Positions 17,819-25,962 of a stretch of 64,000 nucleotides of DNA are shown here, piece by piece; within the stretch, counting starts at the first letter, position 1, and each line of letters opens with the position of its first letter. This DNA is from Rhodoferax_B ferrireducens_A (lineage in GTDB: Bacteria; Pseudomonadota; Gammaproteobacteria; Burkholderiales; Burkholderiaceae_C), in assembly GCF_031458075.1 (NCBI RefSeq), contig NZ_JAVDXT010000001.1:1612001-1676000 (forward strand), given 5' to 3'. The notes beneath the pieces were generated by a model. It ran no database searches and was not told the origin of the DNA. It saw only the letters and a list, made by a program, of their open reading frames with translations. The position numbers and the translations under genes are program-made.

Positions 17819-18354
17819 CGGTTCGTGAAATTCTCAAAATGGGCGACCCGCGCCTGCTGCGCGTGGCCCAGCAAATCACCGCTTTCGATACCGACGAGTT
17901 GCACCTGCTGGTCTCTGACATGCTGGACACCATGCGCGCGGCCAATGGCGCGGGGCTGGCGGCGCCGCAGATCGGGGTGGACCTGCAGCTGGTGGTGTTT
18001 GGTACGCCGGATGCGAATCCGCGCTACCCGGACCGGCCGCTGGTGCCACCCACGGTGCTGATCAACCCGGTCATCACGCCCATCGGCAATGCGGAAGAAG
18101 AGGACTGGGAGGGCTGTTTGTCCGTGCCCGGCTTGCGGGGCCTGGTGCCGCGCTGGTCGCAGATCCGCTACACCGGCTTTGACCAGTATGGTGACCCGAT
18201 TGACCGCACGGTGGACGGCTTCCATGCCCGCGTGGTGCAGCACGAATGCGACCACCTGATCGGCAGGCTCTACCCCACGCGCATGCGCGACCTGACGCAG
18301 CTCGGCTATACCGAGGTGCTGTTCCCCGGCCTCGACCCGGCCGACGACGACTGA
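17815..18354 (+). CDS. def: Peptide deformylase
   Basis: The 179-residue metalloenzyme removes formyl groups from nascent protein N-termini. All three motifs are intact: GAGLAAPQIG (residues 45-54), EGCLS (99-103, metal-ligand Cys101) and HECDH (143-147, with His143, His147 and Glu144). The start ATG overlaps the ligA stop. This looks like a translationally coupled extra gene of the smc-zipA-ligA unit. The usual partner fmt is not adjacent, so another def copy may exist elsewhere in the genome. Confidence 0.97.
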   Translation: MTVREILKMGDPRLLRVAQQITAFDTDELHLLVSDMLDTMRAANGAGLAAPQIGVDLQLVVFGTPDANPRYPDRPLVPPTVLINPVITPIGNAEEEDWEGCLSVPGLRGLVPRWSQIRYTGFDQYGDPIDRTVDGFHARVVQHECDHLIGRLYPTRMRDLTQLGYTEVLFPGLDPADDD

Positions 18355-18378
18355 ACCTAAAAAAACCCGGACGCCGCC

Positions 18379-18852
18379 ATGCAAGCCCTTGCCCCCACTC
18401 TGCTGATCGCCCTGACCCTGGCTGGCTGCGCCCAGATCGATGCCAAGACCCGGGGCTGGATGGGCTCCAACGCACCTGCCTATGCGGTGGTGGATGGTGT
18501 GGTGTTCGAGGGCCGGGCCACGCTGTTCACCGACCGCACGGGCACGCTGCAGCTGGCGTCGACCCAGGCGGCCGACCGGCTGTGCGTGGGCGACCTGCGC
18601 TACAGCTCGACCACCCAGGGCGAGATCGTGCTGCACTGCGCGGGCGGGGTGGATGCGCGCCTGCGCTTTGTCGCGGTGAGCCCGGTCAGCGGCTACGCGT
18701 ATGGCAGCAGTGAAACCAGCCCGACCAGCCTGACCTGGGGCCTGGACCCTACGCAGGCCGCGGCCTATCTGCGTTTGCCGCCCAGCCCGCCGCCCGTGGA
18801 GCCCGCCGCGCTTGCCATGCCGCCGGCTGTGCCCGCCAGCGCTACGCCCTGA
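18379..18852 (+). CDS. Small predicted lipoprotein, function unknown
   Basis: The 157-residue product begins with a short signal peptide and a lipobox (LTLAGC, Cys17), so it should be lipidated in the envelope. The middle contains regularly spaced beta-strand-like segments, and the last 35 residues are Pro/Ala-rich. I do not recognise the family. It follows def by 24 bases on the same strand, so it may be read from the smc-def transcript. Confidence 0.65.
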   Translation: MQALAPTLLIALTLAGCAQIDAKTRGWMGSNAPAYAVVDGVVFEGRATLFTDRTGTLQLASTQAADRLCVGDLRYSSTTQGEIVLHCAGGVDARLRFVAVSPVSGYAYGSSETSPTSLTWGLDPTQAAAYLRLPPSPPPVEPAALAMPPAVPASATP

Positions 18853-18893
18853 GGCTTTGGCCGGGCGATTCCCGTTGGCGCTAGCAGGATGTA

Positions 18894-18962
18894 GGTTTGC
18901 TATAAAGTTGCTAGCTGCCCGTGCAATTGCTATAAGCGCCAGAGCCCTGTTTTCTATAAATT
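18894..18962 (-). repeat. Dispersed palindromic repeat, copy R5 (degenerate)
   Basis: In the inverted orientation: TTTGCTATAAAG, TAGCTGCCCGTGCAA, TAAGCGCCAGAGCC and TTTTCTATAAATTG. This matches the R6 order. It ends right before the ddpX-like start codon and so forms that gene's leader. Confidence 0.6.
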
Positions 18963-18965
18963 GTG

Positions 18966-19538
18966 ATGCCCATGCCCCATCCCCTCGTACCGGTCCACCC
19001 CGAAACCCATGGGGTGGTGCTCGACCTGGCCTACGCCACGGCCAATAATATTGCCGGCCGGCCGATCTACGACCGCGCGCACTGCCTGCTGCACCGCGAT
19101 GCCGAGGTCTGCTTGCGCCGGGCGGTGCTGGCGGCGGCCGCGGCCGGTTATCGGCTGAAGATTTTTGACGCCTTCCGCCCGCACGAGGCGCAGGTGCTGC
19201 TGTGGCATACCGCCCCCGACCAGGCCTATGTGGCCGACCCTGCAATCGGCTCCAACCACACGCGCGGCACGGCGGTGGACCTGACCCTGGTGGATGCGCA
19301 GGGCGAGGAGCTGGACATGGGCACCGGTTTCGACGACATGACGACCGCTTCGCACCACTTCAGCCCCGAGGTGTCTGTACAGGCCCAGGCGAACCGGCAG
19401 CTGTTGCTGCGCATCATGGAAGACGCGGGCTTTGTGCACCTGGCCCACGAGTGGTGGCATTACGCGCTGCCCGGGCACTACGGCCTGATCGACAGTGCGC
19501 TTCTGGGCGATCTGGGACCGATGTCTATACAGGGTTAG
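18966..19538 (+). CDS. ddpX: D-alanyl-D-alanine dipeptidase, VanX/DdpX type
   Basis: The 190-residue zinc peptidase has the diagnostic VanX signatures. The SNHTRGTAVDLTL segment supplies a His and an Asp metal ligand. EWWHYALPG supplies the catalytic Glu and third ligand His. FDAFRPHEAQ carries the conserved Arg. VanX-family enzymes cleave D-Ala-D-Ala, and E. coli DdpX is encoded with a dipeptide ABC importer, as here. The start is uncertain (ATG 18966, GTG 18963 or ATG 18972). None has a Shine-Dalgarno sequence because repeat R5 ends immediately upstream. The importer genes follow 75 bases downstream on the same strand. Confidence 0.9.
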   Translation: MPMPHPLVPVHPETHGVVLDLAYATANNIAGRPIYDRAHCLLHRDAEVCLRRAVLAAAAAGYRLKIFDAFRPHEAQVLLWHTAPDQAYVADPAIGSNHTRGTAVDLTLVDAQGEELDMGTGFDDMTTASHHFSPEVSVQAQANRQLLLRIMEDAGFVHLAHEWWHYALPGHYGLIDSALLGDLGPMSIQG

Positions 19539-19613
19539 CATGCTTCTTGCAACGCAGGGGATTCGGTAAGCTGGTTTAGGTTTTTGTCCGTTTCACACCC
19601 AAAGGAAGATCCG

Positions 19614-21215
19614 ATGCGTTTCTCGACACCTCTGCTTTCCCGCCGCGGACTGGTTGCAGCCGCTGCGTCCACCCTGATGCTGGGGACAGCCTGGGCCGCC
19701 ACGCCCAAGGACACCTTGGTGGTGGCGTTTGCGTTCGACGACATCATCACCATGGACCCGGCGGAGGTGTTTGAAATCTCGGCCAGCGAGGTGATGGGCA
19801 ATACCTATGACCGCCTTGTGCGGCTCGATACCAGCGACCCGTCCAAGTTGATCAACGACATCGCTAAGTCGTGGACCGTGTCTGCGGACGGCAAGACCTT
19901 CAGCTTCGAGCTCAAGCCTGGCTTGAAATTCGCCTCTGGCAATCCCCTCACGGCCGAAGACGTGGCTTTCTCGCTGCAGCGGGCGGTGCTGCTGGACAAA
20001 TCTCCGGCCTTCATCCTCACGCAGTTTGGGTTTAGTAAAACCAACGTCAAAGACAAGATCAAGGCCACCGGACCACTGAGTCTGACGCTGGAAACCGACA
20101 AGGCCTACGCCCCGTCGTTTGTCATGAACTGCCTGACCGCTGACGTGGGTGCAGTGGTGGATAAAAAGCTGGTGCTGGCCAACGAAGTGGCGGGCGACCT
20201 GGGCTATGCCTGGCTCAAAACCCATTACGCAGGCTCTGGCCCCTTGAAGCTGCGCGAATGGCGGGCCAACGAAGTGGTGGCGCTGGAGCGCAACGACAGT
20301 TATTACGGTAAAAAAGCCCCGCTGGCCCGCGTGCTGTACCGCCACATCAAGGAATCCAGTACCCAGCGCCTGCTGCTCGAGAAGGGCGACATCGACATGG
20401 CCCGCAACCTGGCCCCGCAGGATCTGGCCGCCATGGCAGGCAACAAGGACGTCAAGATCGAATCTGCCCCCAAGGGCACGGTCTACTACATCAGCCTGAA
20501 CCAGAAGAACCCCAACCTGGCCAAACCCGAGGTGCGTGAAGCCCTGAAATGGCTGCTGGACTATGCCGCCATCGGCGACACTCTGATCAAGAACATCGGC
20601 ACCGTGGACCAGAACTTCCTGCCCGTGGGCCTGCTGGGCGCCAGCACGGTCAACCCGTACAAACTGGACGTGGACAAGGCCAAGGCGCTGCTGGTCAAGG
20701 CAGGGCTGCCCAATGGCTTCAAGGTGACCATCGACATGCGCACTATCCAGCCTGTGCAAGGCATTACCGAGGCCTTCCAGCAAACCGCCAAGCGCGCGGG
20801 CATCGATATCGAGATCATCCCCGGCGACGGCAAGCAGGTGCTGACCAAATACCGCGCCCGCACCCACGATATGTACATCGGCCAGTGGGGTGCCGACTAC
20901 TGGGACCCGCACAGCAACGCCACCTTTGTGCAGAACACCGATAACAGCGACGATGCCAAAGCCAAACCCCTGGCCTGGCGCAATGCCTGGGTAGCCCCCG
21001 AGCTCGAAAAAATGGCCGATGCCGCCGTGCTGGAGCGCGACACCGGCAAGCGCAAGAAGATCTACGAAGACATGCAGGCCGAATTTCGCAAGACCAGCCC
21101 CTTCATCATGCTGTACCAGCAGGTGGAAGTGGCGGCCGTGCGCAGCAATGTGGACGGCTTCAAGCTAGGCCCTACGTTCGGTTCTGACTACATGTTTACC
21201 GCCAGCAAGCGTTAA
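19614..21215 (+). CDS. Dipeptide ABC transporter substrate-binding protein (SBP_bac_5, DdpA-like)
   Basis: The start is ATG 19614 with AAAGGAAG upstream, giving 533 residues. The signal peptide contains SRRGLVAAAAS and ends AWA-ATPK, and the twin arginine makes Tat export possible. The mature part has family 5 solute-binding features: DPAEVFEISASEVMGNTYDRL, VSADGKTFSFELKPGLKFASG, and DMYIGQWGADYWDPHSN near the end. It would bind a peptide in the periplasm. The gene neighbourhood (VanX-like peptidase, M19 dipeptidase) suggests D-amino-acid-containing dipeptides, perhaps from peptidoglycan. Confidence 0.88.
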   Translation: MRFSTPLLSRRGLVAAAASTLMLGTAWAATPKDTLVVAFAFDDIITMDPAEVFEISASEVMGNTYDRLVRLDTSDPSKLINDIAKSWTVSADGKTFSFELKPGLKFASGNPLTAEDVAFSLQRAVLLDKSPAFILTQFGFSKTNVKDKIKATGPLSLTLETDKAYAPSFVMNCLTADVGAVVDKKLVLANEVAGDLGYAWLKTHYAGSGPLKLREWRANEVVALERNDSYYGKKAPLARVLYRHIKESSTQRLLLEKGDIDMARNLAPQDLAAMAGNKDVKIESAPKGTVYYISLNQKNPNLAKPEVREALKWLLDYAAIGDTLIKNIGTVDQNFLPVGLLGASTVNPYKLDVDKAKALLVKAGLPNGFKVTIDMRTIQPVQGITEAFQQTAKRAGIDIEIIPGDGKQVLTKYRARTHDMYIGQWGADYWDPHSNATFVQNTDNSDDAKAKPLAWRNAWVAPELEKMADAAVLERDTGKRKKIYEDMQAEFRKTSPFIMLYQQVEVAAVRSNVDGFKLGPTFGSDYMFTASKR

Positions 21216-21220
21216 AACGC

Positions 21221-22252
21221 ATGCCCGCTCGCTGGATGCGTAGGCTCAAGACTGTGGGCCGCTTTGCGGTCGTCATCGTCCTGACCTACCTGGGCCTGCT
21301 GGCCGTCACCTTCTTCATAGGCCGTGTCATGCCCATAGACCCGGTGCTAGCCATCGTCGGCGACCGGGCTTCGGGTGAGCTGGTAGCCAGGGTGCGCGAA
21401 GAAATGGGCTTCAACAAGCCGCTGTGGGAGCAGTTTTATATCTACATCGGCAAGGTGCTGCGCGGCGACTTTGGCACCTCGGTGCTGAGCTCGCACCCGG
21501 TGATGGACGACATCCGCCGGGCCTTTCCGGCCACGCTGGAGCTGGCCACTCTCGGCATCCTGATCGGCGTGAGTTTTGGCGTGCCGCTGGGCGTGTGGGC
21601 GGCGGTGCGCCGCGGCGGCGTGGTCGACCAGATCGTGCGGGTGATGGGCTTAGTGGGTTATTCGGTGCCCATCTTCTGGCTGGGCCTGATGGGCCTGGTG
21701 CTGTTCTACGCCAAGCTGGGTTGGGTCGGTGGGCCGGGGCGTATCGACGTGGTCTATGAATACACCCTGGCCAATGTCTCCGGCCTGTTGCTGCTGGACG
21801 CGGCCATGGCCGGGCAGTGGGATGCGTTCGGCAATGTGCTGTCGCACCTGATCCTGCCGGCGTCGCTGCTGGGTTATTTCTCGCTGGCCTACATCAGCCG
21901 CATGACGCGCTCCTTCATGCTGCACGAGCTGTCGCAGGAGTACATCGTGGCCGCCCGCGCCAAGGGCCTGAGCGAGGCGCGCATCATCTGGCGCCACGCG
22001 CTGCGCAATGCCATGGTGCCGCTGGTCACTGTGATCAGCTTGTCGTATGCCGGCCTGCTGGAGGGCTCGGTGCTCACCGAGACCGTGTTCGCCTGGCCTG
22101 GCCTGGGCCTGTACATCACCAATTCGCTGCAGAACGCCGACATGAACGCGGTGCTGGGCGGCACCATCGTGGTGGGCTCGGTTTTTATCGGCCTGAACTT
22201 ACTCTCCGACGTGCTCTACAAGACGCTCGACCCGCGCACCCGTATCCGTTGA
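21221..22252 (+). CDS. Dipeptide ABC transporter permease, DppB/DdpB type
   Basis: The 343-residue inner-membrane permease has an N-terminal helix (about residues 12-34), a periplasmic domain and five further helices. The EAA loop SEARIIWRHALRNAMVPLVT lies at about 247-266, and the family-typical LLEGSVLTETVFAWPGLG follows. It pairs with the DppC-type subunit. It begins five bases after the binding-protein gene. A REP-like double hairpin lies between it and the next permease gene. Confidence 0.92.
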   Translation: MPARWMRRLKTVGRFAVVIVLTYLGLLAVTFFIGRVMPIDPVLAIVGDRASGELVARVREEMGFNKPLWEQFYIYIGKVLRGDFGTSVLSSHPVMDDIRRAFPATLELATLGILIGVSFGVPLGVWAAVRRGGVVDQIVRVMGLVGYSVPIFWLGLMGLVLFYAKLGWVGGPGRIDVVYEYTLANVSGLLLLDAAMAGQWDAFGNVLSHLILPASLLGYFSLAYISRMTRSFMLHELSQEYIVAARAKGLSEARIIWRHALRNAMVPLVTVISLSYAGLLEGSVLTETVFAWPGLGLYITNSLQNADMNAVLGGTIVVGSVFIGLNLLSDVLYKTLDPRTRIR

Positions 22253-22290
22253 ACATGATGCACACCCCCAGACTGCAGCGCTACGCGTCT

Positions 22291-22350
22291 TTCGCCAACC
22301 CCCTTGCAGGGGGCAACACCAGCGGTCCGGCGAAGCCGGTTCCGCGGTGT
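22291..22350. repeat. REP-like element with two hairpins between permease genes
   Basis: Two perfect short palindromes stand in tandem. CCCCC-TTGCA-GGGGG occupies 22299-22313 and CCGGC-GAA-GCCGG occupies 22327-22339, followed by TTCCGCGGTGTTTCTGG. The element sits in the 151-base gap between dppB- and dppC-type genes. It differs from the R1 family. A role in mRNA stability or polarity is inferred. Confidence 0.6.
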
Positions 22351-22403
22351 TTCTGGGTTGCGAGCGTTGGTGCCGCAGCAGGGCTGGCGGGCAACTACAT
22401 TCC

Positions 22404-23318
22404 ATGAAATCTTCTACCACAAGCCTGCACAGCTGGCTGATGTCCGACCGCCCCGCTTCGCGCCGCCAGGCGGCCTGGGGCCGGGCCTATGGCGCCTGGC
22501 GCATCTTCACCCGCAATCGCCTGGCGATGCTGGGCCTGGCCATCGTGGCGCTGCTGGTGCTGGTGGCCATCTTCGCGCCACTGTTTGCGCCGTATTCACC
22601 CACCGTGGGCGACTTGCGCACCACCCGGCTGCTGCCGCCATCCGGCCAGTTCTGGTTGGGCACGGACGACCAGGGGCGGGACATTCTGTCGCGGCTGATC
22701 CATGGCTCGCGCATAACCCTGATGGTGGTGATCCTGGTGGCGGTGCTGGCCGCGCCCATAGGCTTGCTGGTGGGCACGGTGGCAGGCTATGCGGGCGGCA
22801 TGGTGGATGCGGCGCTGATGCGCATCACCGACATCTTTCTGGCCTTTCCGCGGCTGATTCTGGCGCTGGCCTTTGTGGCGGCGCTAGGCCCGGGGATCGA
22901 GAACGCGGTGATCGCCATCGCCATCACCGCCTGGCCGCCGTATGCACGCATGGCGCGCGCCGAGACGCTGACCATCCGCCAGGCCGACTATATTGCCGCG
23001 GTGCAGCTGATCGGCGCATCGCCCTGGCGCATCGTGCTGCACCACATCATGCCGCTGTGCCTGTCGTCCGTGATCGTGCGGGTCACGCTGGACATGGCCG
23101 GCATCATCCTGACCGCTGCCGGCCTGGGCTTCCTCGGTCTGGGTGCCCAGCCGCCGACCCCCGAATGGGGCGCGATGATCGCCAATGGCCGGCAGTATGT
23201 GCTGGACCAATGGTGGGTGGCGGCCGCGCCGGGGGCAGCGATTTTCCTGGTCAGTCTGGCTTTCAATCTGGTCGGCGACGGACTGCGTGACGCCTTAGAT
23301 CCAAAGGGCGTGAAATGA
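22404..23318 (+). CDS. Dipeptide ABC transporter permease, DppC/DdpC type
   Basis: With the start at ATG 22404 the product is 304 residues. ATG 22440 (MSDRPASRR) is an alternative, and upstream frame is REP-derived sequence. It has an N-terminal helix in the IFTRNRLAMLGLAIVALLVL segment, the conserved FWLGTDDQGRDILSRLIHGSR box and an EAA loop AAVQLIGASPWRIVLHHIMP. It forms the membrane channel with the DppB-type subunit. Its stop overlaps the next gene by four bases. Confidence 0.9.
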   Translation: MKSSTTSLHSWLMSDRPASRRQAAWGRAYGAWRIFTRNRLAMLGLAIVALLVLVAIFAPLFAPYSPTVGDLRTTRLLPPSGQFWLGTDDQGRDILSRLIHGSRITLMVVILVAVLAAPIGLLVGTVAGYAGGMVDAALMRITDIFLAFPRLILALAFVAALGPGIENAVIAIAITAWPPYARMARAETLTIRQADYIAAVQLIGASPWRIVLHHIMPLCLSSVIVRVTLDMAGIILTAAGLGFLGLGAQPPTPEWGAMIANGRQYVLDQWWVAAAPGAAIFLVSLAFNLVGDGLRDALDPKGVK

Positions 23319-24154
23319 GCGAACCCATGCTGGTGGTAGATGACCTGCGGGTCGCGTTTCCGAACCGCGATGGCGGCTGGGTCGAGGTGGTGCGTGGTGT
23401 GTCGTTCACCTTGGGTAAGGAGCGCCTGGGCATCGTCGGCGAGTCGGGTTCGGGCAAGTCGCAAACCGGCCGCGCGATCCTGGGCCTGACGGCGCCCGAG
23501 GGCCGGGTGACGGCCAAGCGGCTGGCATTCAATGGCATCGACCTGCTGAACTGCGCACCCAAGCAGCGGCGCGAGCTGCGCGGCGGGCGCATCGCCATGG
23601 TGCTGCAGGACCCGAAGTTCTCGCTGAACCCGGTGATGACCATTGGCGAGCAGATCGTGGAAGCCCTGCGTGCGCATACCAAGCTGTCCAAAGCCGAGTC
23701 CAAACAACAGGCGCTGGCGGCGCTGGAGCAGGTGCAGATCGACAACCCCGAGCGCGTCTACAAGCTCTATCCGCACGAGGTATCGGGCGGCATGGGCCAG
23801 CGCGCAATGATCGCCATGATGCTGATCGCCAACCCCGACCTGCTGATTGCCGACGAACCGACGTCGGCGCTGGATGTGACCGTGCAGCTGCAGGTGCTGG
23901 CGATCCTGGATGCGCTGGTGCTGCAGCGCGGCATGGGCCTGATTTTTGTGTCGCACGACCTGCGCCTGGTGTCCACCTTCTGCGACCGGATTCTGGTGAT
24001 GTATGCGGGGCGGGTGGTCGAAGAGCTCAGCGCCGGCGGCCTGGCCCACGCCAAGCACCCGTACACGCTGGGCCTGCTGAACTGCCTGCCGCAACTCGGC
24101 GCGGATCGGCATCCACTGCCCACACTGGACCGGCAACCGGCGTGGGCGCTATGA
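23315..24154 (+). CDS. Dipeptide ABC transporter ATPase, DppD/DdpD type
   Basis: The 279-residue ATPase has Walker A GESGSGKSQ (about residues 43-51), a Q-loop at VLQDPKFSLNP, signature VSGGMGQRAMIAMML and Walker B LLIADEPTSALD. The Walker A has GKSQ rather than the usual GKST/S-T. That variation is known in DppD-type subunits and probably leaves activity intact, because the partner ATPase carries a canonical site. It overlaps both neighbours by four bases (ATGA), which implies translational coupling. The C-terminus lacks the long oligopeptide-type zinc/iron-sulfur extension seen in some DppD proteins. Confidence 0.9.
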   Translation: MSEPMLVVDDLRVAFPNRDGGWVEVVRGVSFTLGKERLGIVGESGSGKSQTGRAILGLTAPEGRVTAKRLAFNGIDLLNCAPKQRRELRGGRIAMVLQDPKFSLNPVMTIGEQIVEALRAHTKLSKAESKQQALAALEQVQIDNPERVYKLYPHEVSGGMGQRAMIAMMLIANPDLLIADEPTSALDVTVQLQVLAILDALVLQRGMGLIFVSHDLRLVSTFCDRILVMYAGRVVEELSAGGLAHAKHPYTLGLLNCLPQLGADRHPLPTLDRQPAWAL

Positions 24155-24918
24155 GCCAGTCCATTGGTTTGCAGGTACAAGGCCTGCGCGTGAGTTTTGA
24201 CGGCTTTGTGGCCGTGGCCGATACCTCGTTCAGCGTGCAGCCGGGAGAGAGCTTTGGCATCGTGGGCGAATCGGGCTCGGGCAAATCTACCGTGCTGCGA
24301 GCCATCTGCGGCCTGGCGCGGCGCGAATCGGGCACGGTTGAACTGCTGGGGCCTGGCCCCCAGCCCTTGCCCGGCAGCAAACCGTTCCGGCGCCTGGTGC
24401 AGATGGTGTTCCAGGACCCCTATGGTTCGCTGCACCCACGCCACACGGTGGACCGGCTGCTGGCCGAGCCACTGGCCATCCACGGCATGGGCGACGAGCA
24501 GCAGCGCATCGAGCGCGCGCTGGACGAAGTCGGCCTGGGCGCGGGTTTCCGCTTCCGCTACCCGCATCAGCTGTCGGGCGGTCAGCGCCAGCGCATCGCC
24601 ATCGCCCGCGCGCTGATCCTGGAGCCACAGATTTTGCTGCTGGACGAGCCGACCTCGGCGCTCGATGCCTCGGTGCAGGCCGAGGTGCTGAACCTGCTGG
24701 AAACCCTGAGGGCCCGCCGCGGTTTAAGCTTCATCATGGTCAGCCATGACCTGGCGGTGGTTACGCACCTGTGCGAACGCCTGATGGTCATGCAGCGCGG
24801 GCAAACGGTGGAGATGCTGGCGTCTGCCGACCTGGCCGCCAGCCGCGTGGCCCAGCCCTATACCCGCCAGCTGATGCAGGCCTCCACCGGTTTTCAAAGA
24901 CACGGAGCCACACCATGA
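24151..24918 (+). CDS. Dipeptide ABC transporter ATPase, DppF/DdpF type
   Basis: The start is placed at ATG 24151 (MSQSIGLQ), overlapping the previous stop; 24142 is also open. The 255-residue protein carries Walker A GESGSGKST, Q-loop MVFQDPYGSLHPRHT, signature LSGGQRQRIAIARAL and Walker B ILLLDEPTSALD. The PYGSLHPRHTV stretch is typical of the DppF branch. Its stop overlaps the dipeptidase start, which ties import directly to hydrolysis. Confidence 0.92.
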   Translation: MSQSIGLQVQGLRVSFDGFVAVADTSFSVQPGESFGIVGESGSGKSTVLRAICGLARRESGTVELLGPGPQPLPGSKPFRRLVQMVFQDPYGSLHPRHTVDRLLAEPLAIHGMGDEQQRIERALDEVGLGAGFRFRYPHQLSGGQRQRIAIARALILEPQILLLDEPTSALDASVQAEVLNLLETLRARRGLSFIMVSHDLAVVTHLCERLMVMQRGQTVEMLASADLAASRVAQPYTRQLMQASTGFQRHGATP

Positions 24919-25880
24919 TCCACTGGGAATCCCACGCCTGCCTGCCATTGCATCCGCAGGCCAGTTTTGCACCCATCGACCGGCTGCATGCGGCCGGGGT
25001 CGACTATGTGTCGATCAACGTCGGCATGGACATGAACCCGGTGCAGCAGGTGATGGCGGTGATCGCCGGCTTCCGTGCCACGCTGGTCGCGCACCCGGAC
25101 AAGTACGTCTTGGCGAATAGTGTGGCCGACATCGAACAGGCCCGGGCAAACGGAAAAATCGCCATCGGCTTTGACCTGGAAGGCGCGATGCCCTTGCTGG
25201 AGCAACCCGAGATGGTGGCGCTGTATGCGTCCCTGGGCGTGCGGCAGATCCACTTTGCCTACAACCGCAACAACAGTGTGGCCGACGGCTGCCACGATGT
25301 GGCGCGCGGCCTGGCCCCGCTGGGTGTGCGCATGGTGCAGGCGGTGAACGCCGCCGGCATGCTGATGGACTGCTCGCACACCGGCCGGCGCTGCAGCCTG
25401 GACATCATGGCCGCGTCCGCCAAGCCGGTGATCTTTAGCCACGCCAATCCGCTGGCGCTGGTGGCGCATGGCCGCAATATCACCGACGAGCAGATCCGCG
25501 CCTGCGCGGCTACGGGCGGTGTGGTGTGTGTGTCGGGCGTCTCGTTTTTCCTGGGCAATACCGCGCCGACGGCGCAGGACGTGGCGCGCCATGCAGCCTA
25601 TGTGGCCCACCTGGTGGGTGTGCAGCATGTGGGCATAGGGCTGGACATCAGCTTTCACCAGCCCGAACTGAACGATAACCCGCCCGGCGACTACGACCCT
25701 GGCTACTGGTGGCCCAAGTCTGCCGGCTATGACCGCACCATCCTGCGCGCCACCTACACCCCGGTCGAAACCTGGCAGCTGCTGGCGCAGGCACTGCAGG
25801 ATGTGGGCATGTCAGCCGACGATGCGGCGCTGGTGATGGGCGGCAATATGCTGCGCGTGGCCGGGCAAGTGTGGCATTGA
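24915..25880 (+). CDS. M19 (membrane dipeptidase/renal dipeptidase) family peptidase
   Basis: The ATG at 24915 overlaps the ATPase stop. The 321-residue protein has no signal peptide, so it is probably cytoplasmic. M19 metal-site features are Glu89 in FDLEGAMPL, His155 in DCSHTGRR and His176 in FSHANPLA. The usual N-terminal His-x-Asp ligand pair appears as His7-Ala-Cys9 (ESHACLPLH), a variant worth noting. M19 enzymes hydrolyse dipeptides, often with a D-residue at the C-terminal side. Being last in the importer operon, it likely splits the imported dipeptide into amino acids. A dispersed repeat follows the stop. Confidence 0.88.
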   Translation: MIHWESHACLPLHPQASFAPIDRLHAAGVDYVSINVGMDMNPVQQVMAVIAGFRATLVAHPDKYVLANSVADIEQARANGKIAIGFDLEGAMPLLEQPEMVALYASLGVRQIHFAYNRNNSVADGCHDVARGLAPLGVRMVQAVNAAGMLMDCSHTGRRCSLDIMAASAKPVIFSHANPLALVAHGRNITDEQIRACAATGGVVCVSGVSFFLGNTAPTAQDVARHAAYVAHLVGVQHVGIGLDISFHQPELNDNPPGDYDPGYWWPKSAGYDRTILRATYTPVETWQLLAQALQDVGMSADDAALVMGGNMLRVAGQVWH

Positions 25881-25891
25881 GTCATTTGCCA

Positions 25892-25957
25892 TTTGCTACA
25901 TAAAAAATAGCTGCTTGCGCAGGTACTACCTGTGCTAGAGACCTATTTTTTATAAAT
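25892..25957 (-). repeat. Dispersed palindromic repeat, copy R6 (near-consensus)
   Basis: TTTGCTACATAAAAAATAGC, then TGCTTGCGCAGGTACTACCT, then GTGCTAGAGACCTATTTTTT. The central palindrome at 25917-25935 has one G-T change (TACCTGTGC). It lies between the convergent dipeptidase and L-fucose dehydrogenase genes. The T-run after the stem could make it a weak terminator for the plus-strand operon. Confidence 0.85.
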
Positions 25958-25962
25958 CTTGC

